Source: Prorocentrum cordatum (lineage: Eukaryota; Sar; Dinophyceae; Prorocentrales; Prorocentraceae). Taken from it: a stretch of 30,780 nt of DNA. A program made the position numbers and the translations under genes. Positions 1-7,964 of this stretch are shown in pieces. Positions within the stretch are counted from its first letter, which is position 1; the number at the start of each line of letters is the position of its first letter. Below the pieces are notes generated by a model. It was not told where the DNA came from and made no database searches. It worked only from the letters and a program-made list of their open reading frames with translations. The stretch is taken from the NCBI GenBank assembly GCA_963575745.1, contig CAUYUJ010014322.1, positions 385,001-415,780 on the forward strand. Reading direction: 5' to 3'.

Positions 1-420
1 GCCACGCGTTTGCTGGCGCTGGGTCGGTCGGGGTCGTCGATCATGCGTTCCAGTGTGGCCGAGGCCTGTGCGAGCAGTCGGTCCGCTGCCGCGCCTTGCG
101 CGGGCGCCGACAGGGCGCCGGCCTTGTTGTCGTGATCGCCGCGTCGGAAGACGAGCGCCCAGACCACTAGGCGGGAGGGCGGTGCCCCACAAGGCGGCCC
201 TCTCGCACCCGGCCGAGAAGAGTTCCCGGATCGCGGCGTCGCCCATGTTGCATTGGGCCATCCTCGTGGCGCGGTCGACCCTGTAGTAGTGTTGGCCCGG
301 GGCTGGTTTTCTGACTGCGGCGTCGCTGTCGTGGAAGTGCCCGTTCCTCTTGGCGTCGTAGTGGGCCAGGGCTATGCAAGAGGGGCAACGGCGGTCGTGC
401 CTGAGACCTTGGCGCCAGGG
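1..420 (-). pseudogene. Coding-like extreme C-terminal segment, runs off the left edge
   Basis: After the stop at 372 of the previous frame, a shifted frame without an initiating Met remains protein-like. It begins with a CPSC pair (codons near 376..387), goes on with HYDAKRNGHFHDSDAAVRK, then a helical region, and shifts once more near 180 into a frame that is open to base 2 (RLVVWALVFRRGDHDNKAG, then ERMIDDPDRPSASK). This looks like the continuation of the element A C-terminus, with two further one-base frame changes. The CPSC pair may complete the Cys cluster seen just upstream. No family is recognised. The element's 3' end is not in the window. Confidence 0.4.
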
Positions 421-1391
421 ACAGGGGCTGGGAAACAGACAGGAGTCATCTCAGCCAAGAAGTCCACCGTTGGCGAAGCCTTGGAGATCATGAAGGGGTT
501 CGGGGTGCCGGCCGTCATGTCGCGCTCCATCCATTCCATGGCCCACATCTTGTCCCGCGCGAGCAGGTGGCATTCGCCTTGCCCCTGTCGCTGGCCTTTG
601 AGTCGATCCTGTAGGTGGCACTTACACAGGAGATCTTTGCACTGCCCTCAAGGCGCGACACAGGGGTGGACCTGCAGGTCTGGAGCGCAGGTGGTCTTGC
701 TAGCGATGATCTGCCGGGTTGGTGCGCCTTTGTCGGGGGGCTCCACGTCCGCGTAGAACTCGGTAAAGAAGACCCTCTGGAGCTCATTGCCATATGTCTG
801 CAGCCGTCGTATCCAATCTGACTGTAGCGGGATTCCTCCAGGGACGGGTCCGAGGCAGGGGCGCGACGCCGCGCTGCTCTTGACCATGCACCAGGGGGCG
901 CTGTAGAGGCCCTCAGCGTTCTGTGCGAGCTGCATGTGTCGCTCATCGGTGGCGGGCGCCCCCAGCGACGGTGGTGCTGGCGCCCCGGCCTTGCATGGGC
1001 CCCTGGAAGGGTCGGGGTGATCCCCAGGGCCGCTAGGGCTCGAAGAGGAGGACGCCCAGGGGGGGGGCCTGGGAATGGCCGCTAGCGCCGCAGGCGGGGG
1101 CCCGGGGGGGGGCGGCGGCACGTCGGCGGACTTTCCAAGAGAGGAGCTGGACGCAACCCTCATGGTCAGAGAACTGGCCAGTGCTTGTCCTGCGTCGCGG
1201 AGTTGTTGCTCCTGCGTCTGCTCTTTGGGGCTGGCGGTCTCGGTCCAGGGTGGTTGTACTTTGTCGTTGCTGATCACCAGCCCCAGCGGGGGGAGAGTAT
1301 CCGGGCCCGTCGTAGCACCCCGGAAAGCCGATCGGAATCGAGTCCTAGTCCGACTCGTAGACACAGGGGTCGACGGGGGACTTCTCCTCAT
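372..1391 (-). pseudogene. Cys-rich C-terminal coding segment of element A, one in-frame stop
   Basis: One frame stays coding-like from 1391 to a stop at 372, interrupted only by a TGA at 648..650. The first half is Pro/Ser-rich with a run of prolines near the middle. The second half has a clustered Cys/His pattern (HPC, QCKDLLCKCH, ECHLL) spanning the stop, then a Met/Trp-rich helix-like stretch (WAMEWMERDM). It follows the RNase H part of element A and overlaps the preceding frame by about 45 bases, so it is probably a C-terminal extension of the polyprotein. The Cys/His spacing suggests a zinc-binding fold, but I do not recognise the family. Continuity across the TGA suggests a recent point mutation or read-through. 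It is not convincing as an independent gene. Confidence 0.5.
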
Positions 1392-1770
1392 CGAGGTCCG
1401 TGTCCCAGCACCAGCCTGGGCACTGCACCCGGGGGATGTCCGGCGTGGCTTTGCCCCCGGTCATGGTCCAAAGGTCGCCCCCCATCATGAACAGCTGGGG
1501 ATCAGGTAGCCCCTGGGGGGTATCTCCTTCCATGTACTCCGCGAGCTGGGTCTGCCTGCGCTGCTTCATGTGCTCGGTCGACGTGAAGTGATGCTGGTCG
1601 TTGACCGCCTTGCCGCATTCGTCGCCGAGCCAGCCCCAACGTCCGCCGCCGTTGTTGTCGTCCATGTCAGTCCATCGGATGCCAAGGGCCTCGCGGTACT
1701 TGAAGATGATGCGCCCCAGCGTGTTCCGGAGTGGCTATGGGCGGCAGGGGGCCGCTTGCGGCCACCGGGC
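1345..1770 (-). CDS. Element A segment after RNase H, function unknown
   Basis: The frame is open from about 1770 (first Met at 1665) to a stop at 1345. It reads as soluble, charged protein, for example GRIIFKYREALGIRW just upstream of the Met and then Asp/Asn-, Gln- and Glu-rich stretches (STEHMKQRRQTQLAEYMEGD). Upstream it follows the RNase H/post-RNase H frames after a shift, and downstream it hands over to the 1391 frame by an overlap of about 45 bases. It contains two Cys close together (CPGWCWD). I do not recognise a domain. It is included because its amino-acid texture is coding-like while the overlapping frames are Ser/Thr/Arg-rich shadows. Confidence 0.45.
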
Positions 1771-2264
1771 CACGATCTTGGCCTTGGCCACCATGAGGGA
1801 TCAAGGGGCAAAAGAAGCCCAACGTCCAGGTAGCAGCGGATACGGAAGGCAACGTCCCGGACCTTAGCGGATCGGGGCGGGCGAGAAGGCGACAAAAAGG
1901 GAGATTTGGCACCACCTCTGTTCCTGCTATCCCTATGTGCGCGTAACTCGAGTGCCTCAATGGCTGCGGGGATGTCGGAGGCGGGGAGCCTGGCTAAGCT
2001 AGGATCGGGAAATGCGTACGGTACGTCGTAGGTGGGTATAGCGTGCCACACAATCCACATGGATACGGCGGTATGCCCCGCAAGTCTAAGGCCGTCGGGC
2101 CAAAAGACCCCTAGGGTGGCAAGCGCGTCCGCAAATTGTTCAGCCGTCATCTGACGGCCTGCCAGGTGAGCCGCCACCCCTTGGCAGCCACGGGGCGCAG
2201 GCCTTGATCCATCTGTGCACACAGGTGTAGTCTCCGATATCTCTCCGTGCCAGCCCCGTACCAC
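1566..2264 (-). pseudogene. End of RNase H domain and following segment, frameshifted
   Basis: This frame takes over from the RNase H frame near 2200. Its stretch RPAPRGCQGVAAHLAGRQ resembles the last RNase H block (W-x-P-R-x2-N-x2-A-D-x-L-A) of LINE and plant-type RNase H, but the expected Asp is Ala. It continues as plausible protein (ADALATLGVFWPDGLRLAG, WIVWHAIP, Leu/Ala-rich helices) down to about 1790, after which the frame becomes low-complexity and the real coding track moves to the 1770..1345 frame. The real content is therefore roughly 2220..1790. The missing Asp and the shift suggest decay. Confidence 0.5.
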
Positions 2265-2536
2265 ACGGCTGCGAGGTTGTCGCCGACGATTCTGGCGGCG
2301 TGTGCCCCGCCGGTGGACGCGTCTAGGATGTCCAGTAGGCCCAGTCCGGCTCGGCAGCTGGTGGTCTCACCGACTTGAGCACTGTCTGAACCAGGATTGG
2401 CGACCACGCAGGAGGCGATTCCTGCGGGTGGCCCGCCGAAGGCCGGGTGGTGCCATAGGGCGGCGTCAGCGCCAGCCACCTTCGCCCTGCCCGCAATTGA
2501 GCGGGCCCCGCCGTCGAAAGTGACCTCTACGGCCAC
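2147..2536 (-). pseudogene. RNase H domain of element A (N-terminal and middle part)
   Basis: The domain degrades the RNA strand of RNA/DNA hybrids during reverse transcription. The start reads VEVTFDGGAR, the classic first RNase H block with the catalytic Asp at residue 8. QVGETTSCRAGLGLLD carries the second acidic residue (Glu57) and ARIVGDNLAAV the third (Asp86). The final block lies in another frame, starting near 2200. The domain sits directly after the zinc-knuckle part of the polyprotein, as in LINEs that carry RNase H. The last 20 codons of this frame are probably shadow sequence. The domain call is fairly secure, activity is doubtful. Confidence 0.7.
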
Positions 2537-2658
2537 CGTGCACGGTCCTGAGCCGGGATAGGGGAGTCATTGACAAAGACCTCCTGTCCGTGCGTCAAGG
2601 GCTGGGTGGCCCAGAGTATAAGGCAGTGCCTTGCGCACGTCCTGCAAAAAGCGCCTGT

Positions 2659-4449
2659 CTAGCGGGCAGTGGGGCTGTCTTCGGTGACGCGTGGACAGGC
2701 GAGCCATCCGGGCCCTGCCGGCAGCCACCCTGCGGCCGCGTGGGTGGACCCGAGGTGTACGAGGTGCTGGCCGGGCAGGATTGTGCCCGTGGCAGCTGCC
2801 AATCTCCTACAGTCACCGCCCGCTCGGTCGGCCAGCCGCGCGCCGTGCAGGGCGGTGGGGCCATGCAAAGAGCAGGGCGGTAGGCCGTGTGGCATACACC
2901 CGAGGCAGGCGTTGTCAAGGCGCGTCCAGACGCTATCTGCGCCAGCGCCTGGCATGGAGATGTCCACGTCGTCCTCCGCGGGGGCCTCGTACGAGCGGTC
3001 GACCACCATGCCGGAGCGTATGAGCTGCGCAGCAGTGTCTGCGCACGGTCTGCCAAGAGCGGCGCGGTACCTGTAGGAGACCTGGTGTGGGAAGACAGCG
3101 AGTGTCCGCGCATGGTCGCCAGGGGTGAGGATGGCGCAGGGGAGAAGGTCCGGTGCGCCTTCAGGGCACATCAGTAGCCAGGCCAGCGCAACAGCTGGGC
3201 ACCAGGTCCACAGGTGCTCGCTGTTGGCTTCCCCCGTGCCACACAGGGGGTCACCGCCGCATGGGCTAGGCTCAGGACCGGGCACTGCGCAGGACGGTCC
3301 GCATGCGCTGCGGGCGGTGGCTGCAAAGACGTGGAGGCGTTCTGGTAGGGCGTGCTGTGGCAGCAGGAGCCACTTGGCCTGGGAGCCTGCCCAGTGGCCC
3401 AGGCAGCGATTACACCAGGCGACGCCCGGGCATTGAGACGAGGCGGTATGCCAGACGCGGTCGGCCTCGCATTGACATGCATACACTGGTGGGGGAATCG
3501 GTCCTAGGCGCTTCGCCATCTCGCGTGCCCTGGGAGACCGTTGGCGAGAAACTTGAGGATGTGATAGGCGGCGGTGAAGTCTGCAGCCCGGGCAAGGATA
3601 TCTCATTCCCTTTCGTGTCCGGGCGCCCACCTGCGTCGGCGGCTGACCCCCGCGAACCAGTCGTTGGCCGTGGTACCGTATTGCTGCGCCCAGGCGGCTG
3701 CGTAAAGCGCGCGGCCGAGGAGGCGGCCCCTTGATATGTCTGGTTGGGTAGCGTGCATGGAGATGATACTGGCGGCCTTGAGTAATGTGAAAGTTTTGGC
3801 CCCCCTCCTGGGTCGGGCAGGCGGCGCGGCGTTGCTGCTTGCCCACCTGACGAGCTTGTTCCACCTGGTCAGAGAGCGTCGCTGGGCAGGTGTAGGCCCC
3901 CACACGTCGTCCCGCGCGCGCGCCTATGCCGAGATGCTGCGGGCCAGGGCAACAGAGCACTTGGGGCAGCCCGCTATCTGACACAGGAAGCCCAGGCCCG
4001 CAAGGAAGGATGTGGTCAAGTACCCAATGGGCGCCTGCAGGCCCGACTGCGAGGCGCAACTGGGCCTTCATGGGCCTCTCGAGTGCTGGGGGTGGGGGAA
4101 CGTAGTGGGCGGTGTAAGGGATCAGGGAGGCCATGTACGCGTTCCATGCCGCCGCTCTCCGCCCAGGCGAGGCGTGTGCGTCGAAGAGCGCGAGGGTCCT
4201 GGTCCGCATCTTGCCCATGGCCTTCCCCCAGGCGCTGGTGATCATAGCGTCCACCTGTGCTGGCGTCATAGTTCCTCGTGGGGGCGCTGCGTCTGCTACC
4301 GGGCGCGAGACGACTGTGGCTCCCAGGTATGACCATTGTAACCAGACACATGATGCGCTTCCACCAGGTATGGTTGGCGGCTGGGACAAGGGCAGTCTTG
4401 AACGTGCACGCGCATCCCTGCTGCCAGGACCACGCGCCCTGAGTGCCAT
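2659..4449 (-). CDS. Post-RT region with C-terminal zinc knuckle, element A
   Basis: This is a 596-codon frame following the RT palm. Near its start SYLGATVV matches the FKYLG-type strand that follows the RT catalytic domain in LINEs, and a long helical thumb-like region follows (AQVDAMITSAWGKAMGKM). Around 3905..3500 the true coding track appears to leave this frame for another one and then return. From about 3490 down it has a Cys/His-rich part: ACQC, WCNRC, and PLCGTGEANSEHLWTWCP, which matches the CxxC-(x)n-H-x4-C knuckle typical of LINE RT C-termini. It ends just before RNase H. The knuckle is the best-supported feature and probably helps bind template RNA or target DNA. Confidence 0.65.
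   Translation of the reverse strand: MALRARGPGSRDARARSRLPLSQPPTIPGGSASCVWLQWSYLGATVVSRPVADAAPPRGTMTPAQVDAMITSAWGKAMGKMRTRTLALFDAHASPGRRAAAWNAYMASLIPYTAHYVPPPPALERPMKAQLRLAVGPAGAHWVLDHILPCGPGLPVSDSGLPQVLCCPGPQHLGIGARAGRRVGAYTCPATLSDQVEQARQVGKQQRRAACPTQEGGQNFHITQGRQYHLHARYPTRHIKGPPPRPRALRSRLGAAIRYHGQRLVRGGQPPTQVGARTRKGMRYPCPGCRLHRRLSHPQVSRQRSPRAREMAKRLGPIPPPVYACQCEADRVWHTASSQCPGVAWCNRCLGHWAGSQAKWLLLPQHALPERLHVFAATARSACGPSCAVPGPEPSPCGGDPLCGTGEANSEHLWTWCPAVALAWLLMCPEGAPDLLPCAILTPGDHARTLAVFPHQVSYRYRAALGRPCADTAAQLIRSGMVVDRSYEAPAEDDVDISMPGAGADSVWTRLDNACLGCMPHGLPPCSLHGPTALHGARLADRAGGDCRRLAAATGTILPGQHLVHLGSTHAAAGWLPAGPGWLACPRVTEDSPTAR
3603..3905 (-). pseudogene. Frame-shifted inner piece of the element A thumb region
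   Basis: This frame looks more protein-like than the overlapping 596-codon frame over the same bases: FTLLKAASIISMHATQPDIS, then LLGRALYAAAWAQQYGTTANDWFAGV. It is rich in hydrophobic helices and lacks the Arg/Pro/His bias of shadow frames. Past the TGA at its end the same frame goes on a little (AADFTAAYHILKFLANGLPG). The likely explanation is a pair of compensating indels, one near 3930 and one near 3500, within the RT thumb/connection region. It has no recognised motif of its own. Confidence 0.4.
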
Positions 4450-5770
4450 CGGGGCCGAGTTCGTAAGTGAGGATCCGCCTCGTCAGTTCAAGGATTAGGC
4501 CTATCACCAGCGGTGCCCCACTGGAATGCTGTTTGATGTGCGCGGGGGGGGACGCGCACGCCCAGCGTAAATTGTTTGGCGCTGCTGGTAGCACGTGCCC
4601 TCAACAGGTGCGTACGTCGACGCAGAGCCCAGCCATGTGCGAGGCCCACGGAAGCAAGATGGCGGTGCGTAGGAACTGCTCGGCGGTGGTTAGGAGTGCT
4701 GCTAGGTCGCCCACGTATGCGGGGCACCTGTCCCCAGTGGCGGCCGCGGTCGCCTCTATGCTTGGGTCGAATGCCATGCACCATAGTAGGAGAGAGGCGG
4801 TGCCTCCCATGCCGATGGATCGGAGTAGACGTCTCCTGGGTCTGGCGCAGGCGCCTCTGCACATATGTTCGTCCCTGTACTCGACAAGGGCCATGAGGGC
4901 ATACCTAAGCCAGGCTGGTAGTCGCCAGCGCCGTAGCAGCTCCTCTAACCACTGGAGAGACAGTCCTTAGAACGCTTTGCTTTGGTCGGCGCATAGGGCC
5001 GCCGTCGCCGTGGACGGAGGGGCCCCGGCAACAGCTTCTCTGACGTAGGCTTCTACCAACGGGCCGTGATCTCCCCAAAAAATGGTACCAGGCGGCGCCT
5101 GGGGGAGGATTGAGGGTGGGTGTCTTGAAAGGTGGTCGGTGGCCGCAGTAATGTTAGGTCCACACTGCCCCCCTCTCTTGGCGGCCTGGTCCCGCGTGAG
5201 TTGTGGCTCAACAAGGGGCCCGAGTAGGTCGGCCAGGGACGCGCCGAATAGGCGCCGCATGCAAGTGGGTAGCTGAAGAGGGCGTGGGTCGTTGGGGCGC
5301 TCGGCGTCTGGGATCTTGAGCATCCACAACAGCAGGCCAACGGAGTGGCCAAGAACCTGTTCGAAGCGTCTCGGGCCCTTGTGGGCGGCATGCGCCAGGA
5401 GGCAGGCTACGAACCTGGCGCCCGGGTGGTGGGCCTCGCACGGTTCTCCGTCGATGACAGGCGCGCTCCCTGCGGGATTCAGGACAAGGGCAGCTAGTCG
5501 CCCCCATTGCGGCGCTGGGAGGTCGGGTAGTTGGGTAGTGCGGCCGCCCGCGAAATAGGAATCCTGGAGGCGCGTGCACGCTGGCGGCAGCGGTGGCACC
5601 GACTGCCAGATGCCTGCTCTGCTGTTCCATAGAACCTTTTCCATGCTAGGGGCCGCGTCGTGCCAGCAGTCGTCAGGACCTCGCACTCCTCTGAAGGAGT
5701 ATGACTTCTTGAAGATTGCACGGCCTATTCGGCAGCGTGGTGGTAAGCTGGGCCCTCTCGACGCCAGCAC
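4016..5770 (-). pseudogene. Reverse transcriptase palm/fingers of element A with two in-frame stops
   Basis: One frame remains coding-like from 5770 to about 4340, broken by TAA at 4967..4969 and TGA at 4601..4603. NDPRPLQLPTCMRRLFGASL fits RT motifs 1-2 (RPISL-type), followed by QCGPNITAATDHL. ALCADQSKAF is motif A with the catalytic Asp, and the TAA directly follows it. After the stop the frame runs on through helices to GMGGTASLLLW (motif B position) and AYVGDLAALL (motif C). Motif C has YVGD where active RTs have YxDD, so one metal-binding Asp is lost. After the TGA the frame continues to about 4340, where it shifts. It would copy the element RNA at the target site, but this copy is very probably dead. 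Confidence 0.8.
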
Positions 5771-7283
5771 TGCGTTGCCATGGGGTGAGCTGGGCTGCCC
5801 GCCGCTGGGCCTGAACAGCGCGCAATCTGGTTTCCCAGACGGCCGCCTCGTCGGGGGTCAGATAGCCGCCACTCCATGCTGCACTCGTGAGCCATGCCGC
5901 CAGGGGCCCAGCTGGTCTGAATGTCGTGGTGCCGGTTGCGGCTCTTCGCAGCTGCGCGGCCATCATGGGAACCTGACGTTGTCTGGCCCAATATTCCCAC
6001 CAGGAAGTGATCATGGCGGTGAGGGCGCCCTGCCCGTGCTCGGCCAGAGCATCCAGCTGGGGCGGGGCTCTGTCCGTGACAATCAAGACGGGATCATCGC
6101 GGCTGTCGTCCTCGTGGTCTAGGTCGTGTCTGTCGTCGGCTGGGCGCTCATCTGGTAGGCTGCCAGGGGGGGCTGGCCGGGTCCAGTCGCTGGGTTGGAC
6201 GAGGCCTGTCAGAGCCACCTGTGACACTTGGAACATGATTTCCAAGATGTTGCAGCGTCGCCGTAGGTCGTCGTGCGCCTCTCCGGGGAGTGCTTTGCAT
6301 GCGCAGGGTGTAAAGACGTTGCTTCTGCTGACCGCAGGAAGCGTGGACGGGTCGGCGTAAATCAGGGCGTGGTCGGAAAGGGATGTTTGCCAAGCCTTGG
6401 AGATGCAGTGCGACCCCGCCACTGTAGCCGGGCAGGCGAAAGCGTCCATTTGAGACTCGCCGCTGGCGCCGATGCGGGCGGGGCCGTCGGCGGATGCAGG
6501 GTGGGAGGCGCGTCTGTTCAGCATGGAGACCCACGCAGCAACGTCCTCAATATCGCCGCCCCGTGGGCCTTGCCATTCCACGTTGATGCCCCCCCCCCAG
6601 TACGCATGGATATCGGTCGGCACAGCCAAGGCATCCGCTAGTGCGACCAGGACGTCGGAGCGTCGATCCGGCGGAAGGTAGACAGACACGACCTGGAGTA
6701 TATCGTTCTGCTTGCGTATAGAGGCTGAAATGGCGCATCCAGGGACCAGGACGGTGGAATCGATAAGCTCGCACACGCGAGAGAAAATGATGGCGACCCC
6801 ACCTGGCCACCCACCGCCCGGCCCGAGGTAGGCAGGGGACGCCACAACGCGTCTTGCACGGAACATGGTCGTCCACACGCCGACATCGTGGCCGGACCAG
6901 TGCGTTTCCTGCAGAAGGGGTATGCGTCTGTGGGCGGACGCTTTGGTGATGGTGGCCAGCTTGGCTTGGCTCTTGTGCGCTAGGGTGCTACGTAGGTATC
7001 GAACGGTCCAGATCAGGAAAGAAGGCAGAAGAGAGTTGTGAGCGACCGCGAGAGCGCGGCGGAGGTCGTCGAGACAGTACTCTCGACGTAGATCGCCCCA
7101 GGTCGCCCGCCGCGGGGTGGGGGTGATATTTAGGAGAGACCACAAGGTGCTCGGGCAGCGAAACGGTGGAAGATCCGCCTCCGCGAGGGCTGCTCGGAGC
7201 TCGGCACTGGCAACGCGCCGCGCGTCGCTCCGCTTTCCTGGCATGGGGGGGCCGAGCGGCGGGGAGCCGACCGCTGCGTACAC
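5673..7283 (-). CDS. EEP (APE-type) endonuclease domain of element A, catalytic residues altered
   Basis: This 536-codon frame contains an exonuclease-endonuclease-phosphatase domain at about residues 88-310. LLQETHW (Glu126), a GGVAII strand, VVSVYLPPD, SQMDAF (Asp280) and LSDHALI (Asp304, His305) are all in the right order. Two expected residues are changed: the first motif reads IWTVRYL where Asn is normal, and the GDxN motif reads GGIN, losing its Asp. The GGIN change lies in a run of ten C on the plus strand (6589..6598), so a sequencing or replication slip is possible. The remaining 220 residues form a helical linker with an acidic patch. The domain nicks target DNA for target-primed reverse transcription. 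The frame overlaps the RT frame by about 100 bases. Confidence 0.8.
   Translation of the reverse strand: MYAAVGSPPLGPPMPGKRSDARRVASAELRAALAEADLPPFRCPSTLWSLLNITPTPRRATWGDLRREYCLDDLRRALAVAHNSLLPSFLIWTVRYLRSTLAHKSQAKLATITKASAHRRIPLLQETHWSGHDVGVWTTMFRARRVVASPAYLGPGGGWPGGVAIIFSRVCELIDSTVLVPGCAISASIRKQNDILQVVSVYLPPDRRSDVLVALADALAVPTDIHAYWGGGINVEWQGPRGGDIEDVAAWVSMLNRRASHPASADGPARIGASGESQMDAFACPATVAGSHCISKAWQTSLSDHALIYADPSTLPAVSRSNVFTPCACKALPGEAHDDLRRRCNILEIMFQVSQVALTGLVQPSDWTRPAPPGSLPDERPADDRHDLDHEDDSRDDPVLIVTDRAPPQLDALAEHGQGALTAMITSWWEYWARQRQVPMMAAQLRRAATGTTTFRPAGPLAAWLTSAAWSGGYLTPDEAAVWETRLRAVQAQRRAAQLTPWQRSAGVERAQLTTTLPNRPCNLQEVILLQRSARS
6589..6598. repeat. Homopolymer run of 10 C within the endonuclease GDxN position
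   Basis: Ten consecutive C on the plus strand, encoding the Gly run that replaces the expected Asp in the element A endonuclease. It should be checked before calling that residue truly lost. Confidence 0.95.
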
Positions 7284-7513
7284 AGGACGGGCCCCCCACT
7301 GGGAGTCTAGGGGCTCCCCAGCATGCGGTTGACGGGCCCGTGGAGGTCACCGTCTCTGATCATTCGCATCTCGATGTCGCCCCGGAACGGGGTTCGCACC
7401 AGAACCGCGAAGGGCTTGTTCTTGCGCGCTTCGCGTGCAGCCGGACAGAGATATCTGCCAGCTGTTGCGGGCTGGGGCATGTCCGTCTGCGCACTTCGCT
7501 GGTGCGCAACCAT
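7284..7513 (-). pseudogene. Short coding-like bridge between methyltransferase and endonuclease
   Basis: Between the end of the methyltransferase motifs and the endonuclease frame, a frame from 7513 to a stop at 7307 is protein-like in its second half (KNKPFAVLVRTPFRGDIEMR, then DGDLHGPVNRMLGSP). It takes over from the methyltransferase frame near 7440. No family is recognised. It shows that the methyltransferase and endonuclease parts are joined by continuous coding-like sequence on one strand, which supports one polyprotein rather than two unrelated loci. Confidence 0.4.
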
Positions 7514-7914
7514 TCCTTCAGAAAGGTGACCTGCCGGCGCTGCAGGCAGCGGGGGTCGAAGTGCGTGCCGACTGCATCATGCAGCTGGCGCCCCTCCAGT
7601 CTCGGGGCGGCCAGATATGCGTCCAAGCCGATGGCATGGGCGCGCTCGCGCTCGCTCGGGGGGCGCAATCCGCGCGCGCGCCCGCGTTGCACAAGCCATC
7701 TGCCCCACACGGCCACCAGTGCTTCGTTGGGGCGCGATTCCGTTTCCTCGCCTGCGCAGACGATCTGGAGGCCAGCGCGTACCCCTCTCCATTCCCCTTC
7801 CCACGTGTCCAGGATGTTTCGGATACGTGCCTTGACCGTTTCCAAGCTGCCCAGGAACCAGCGCTGGTCGTGGTCCAGGTCGCACAACAGGTGTCGCACT
7901 CCGGTCTGGCACAT
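7360..7914 (-). pseudogene. C-terminal part of the DNA cytosine methyltransferase (motifs IX and X)
   Basis: This frame continues the methyltransferase after a frame change near 7960-8000. Its first 80 residues would be the target-recognition region. RPPSERERAHAIGLDAYL (about residues 85-101) fits motif IX (R-x-L-x-P-x-E-x3-x2-G), and RQLHDAVGTHFDPRCL (about 109-124) fits motif X (G-N-A-V-x-P), with Asp-Ala-Val-Gly in place of Gly-Asn-Ala. Together with the upstream frame this completes a full-length C5 methyltransferase domain. The last 40 residues become shadow as the track moves to the bridge frame. The frame change is the only visible break in the enzyme. Confidence 0.65.
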
Positions 7915-7964
7915 GCTGGGCAGGATCTCGCCCTGGTCCCCGCGCGACCGCGCCCAGGTGGGAA

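Noticed and set aside
151-167. Dinoflagellate spliced-leader relic anywhere in the window
   Set aside because: A visual scan for TTTGGCTCAAG and its complement found no convincing copy. A computed search would be decisive.
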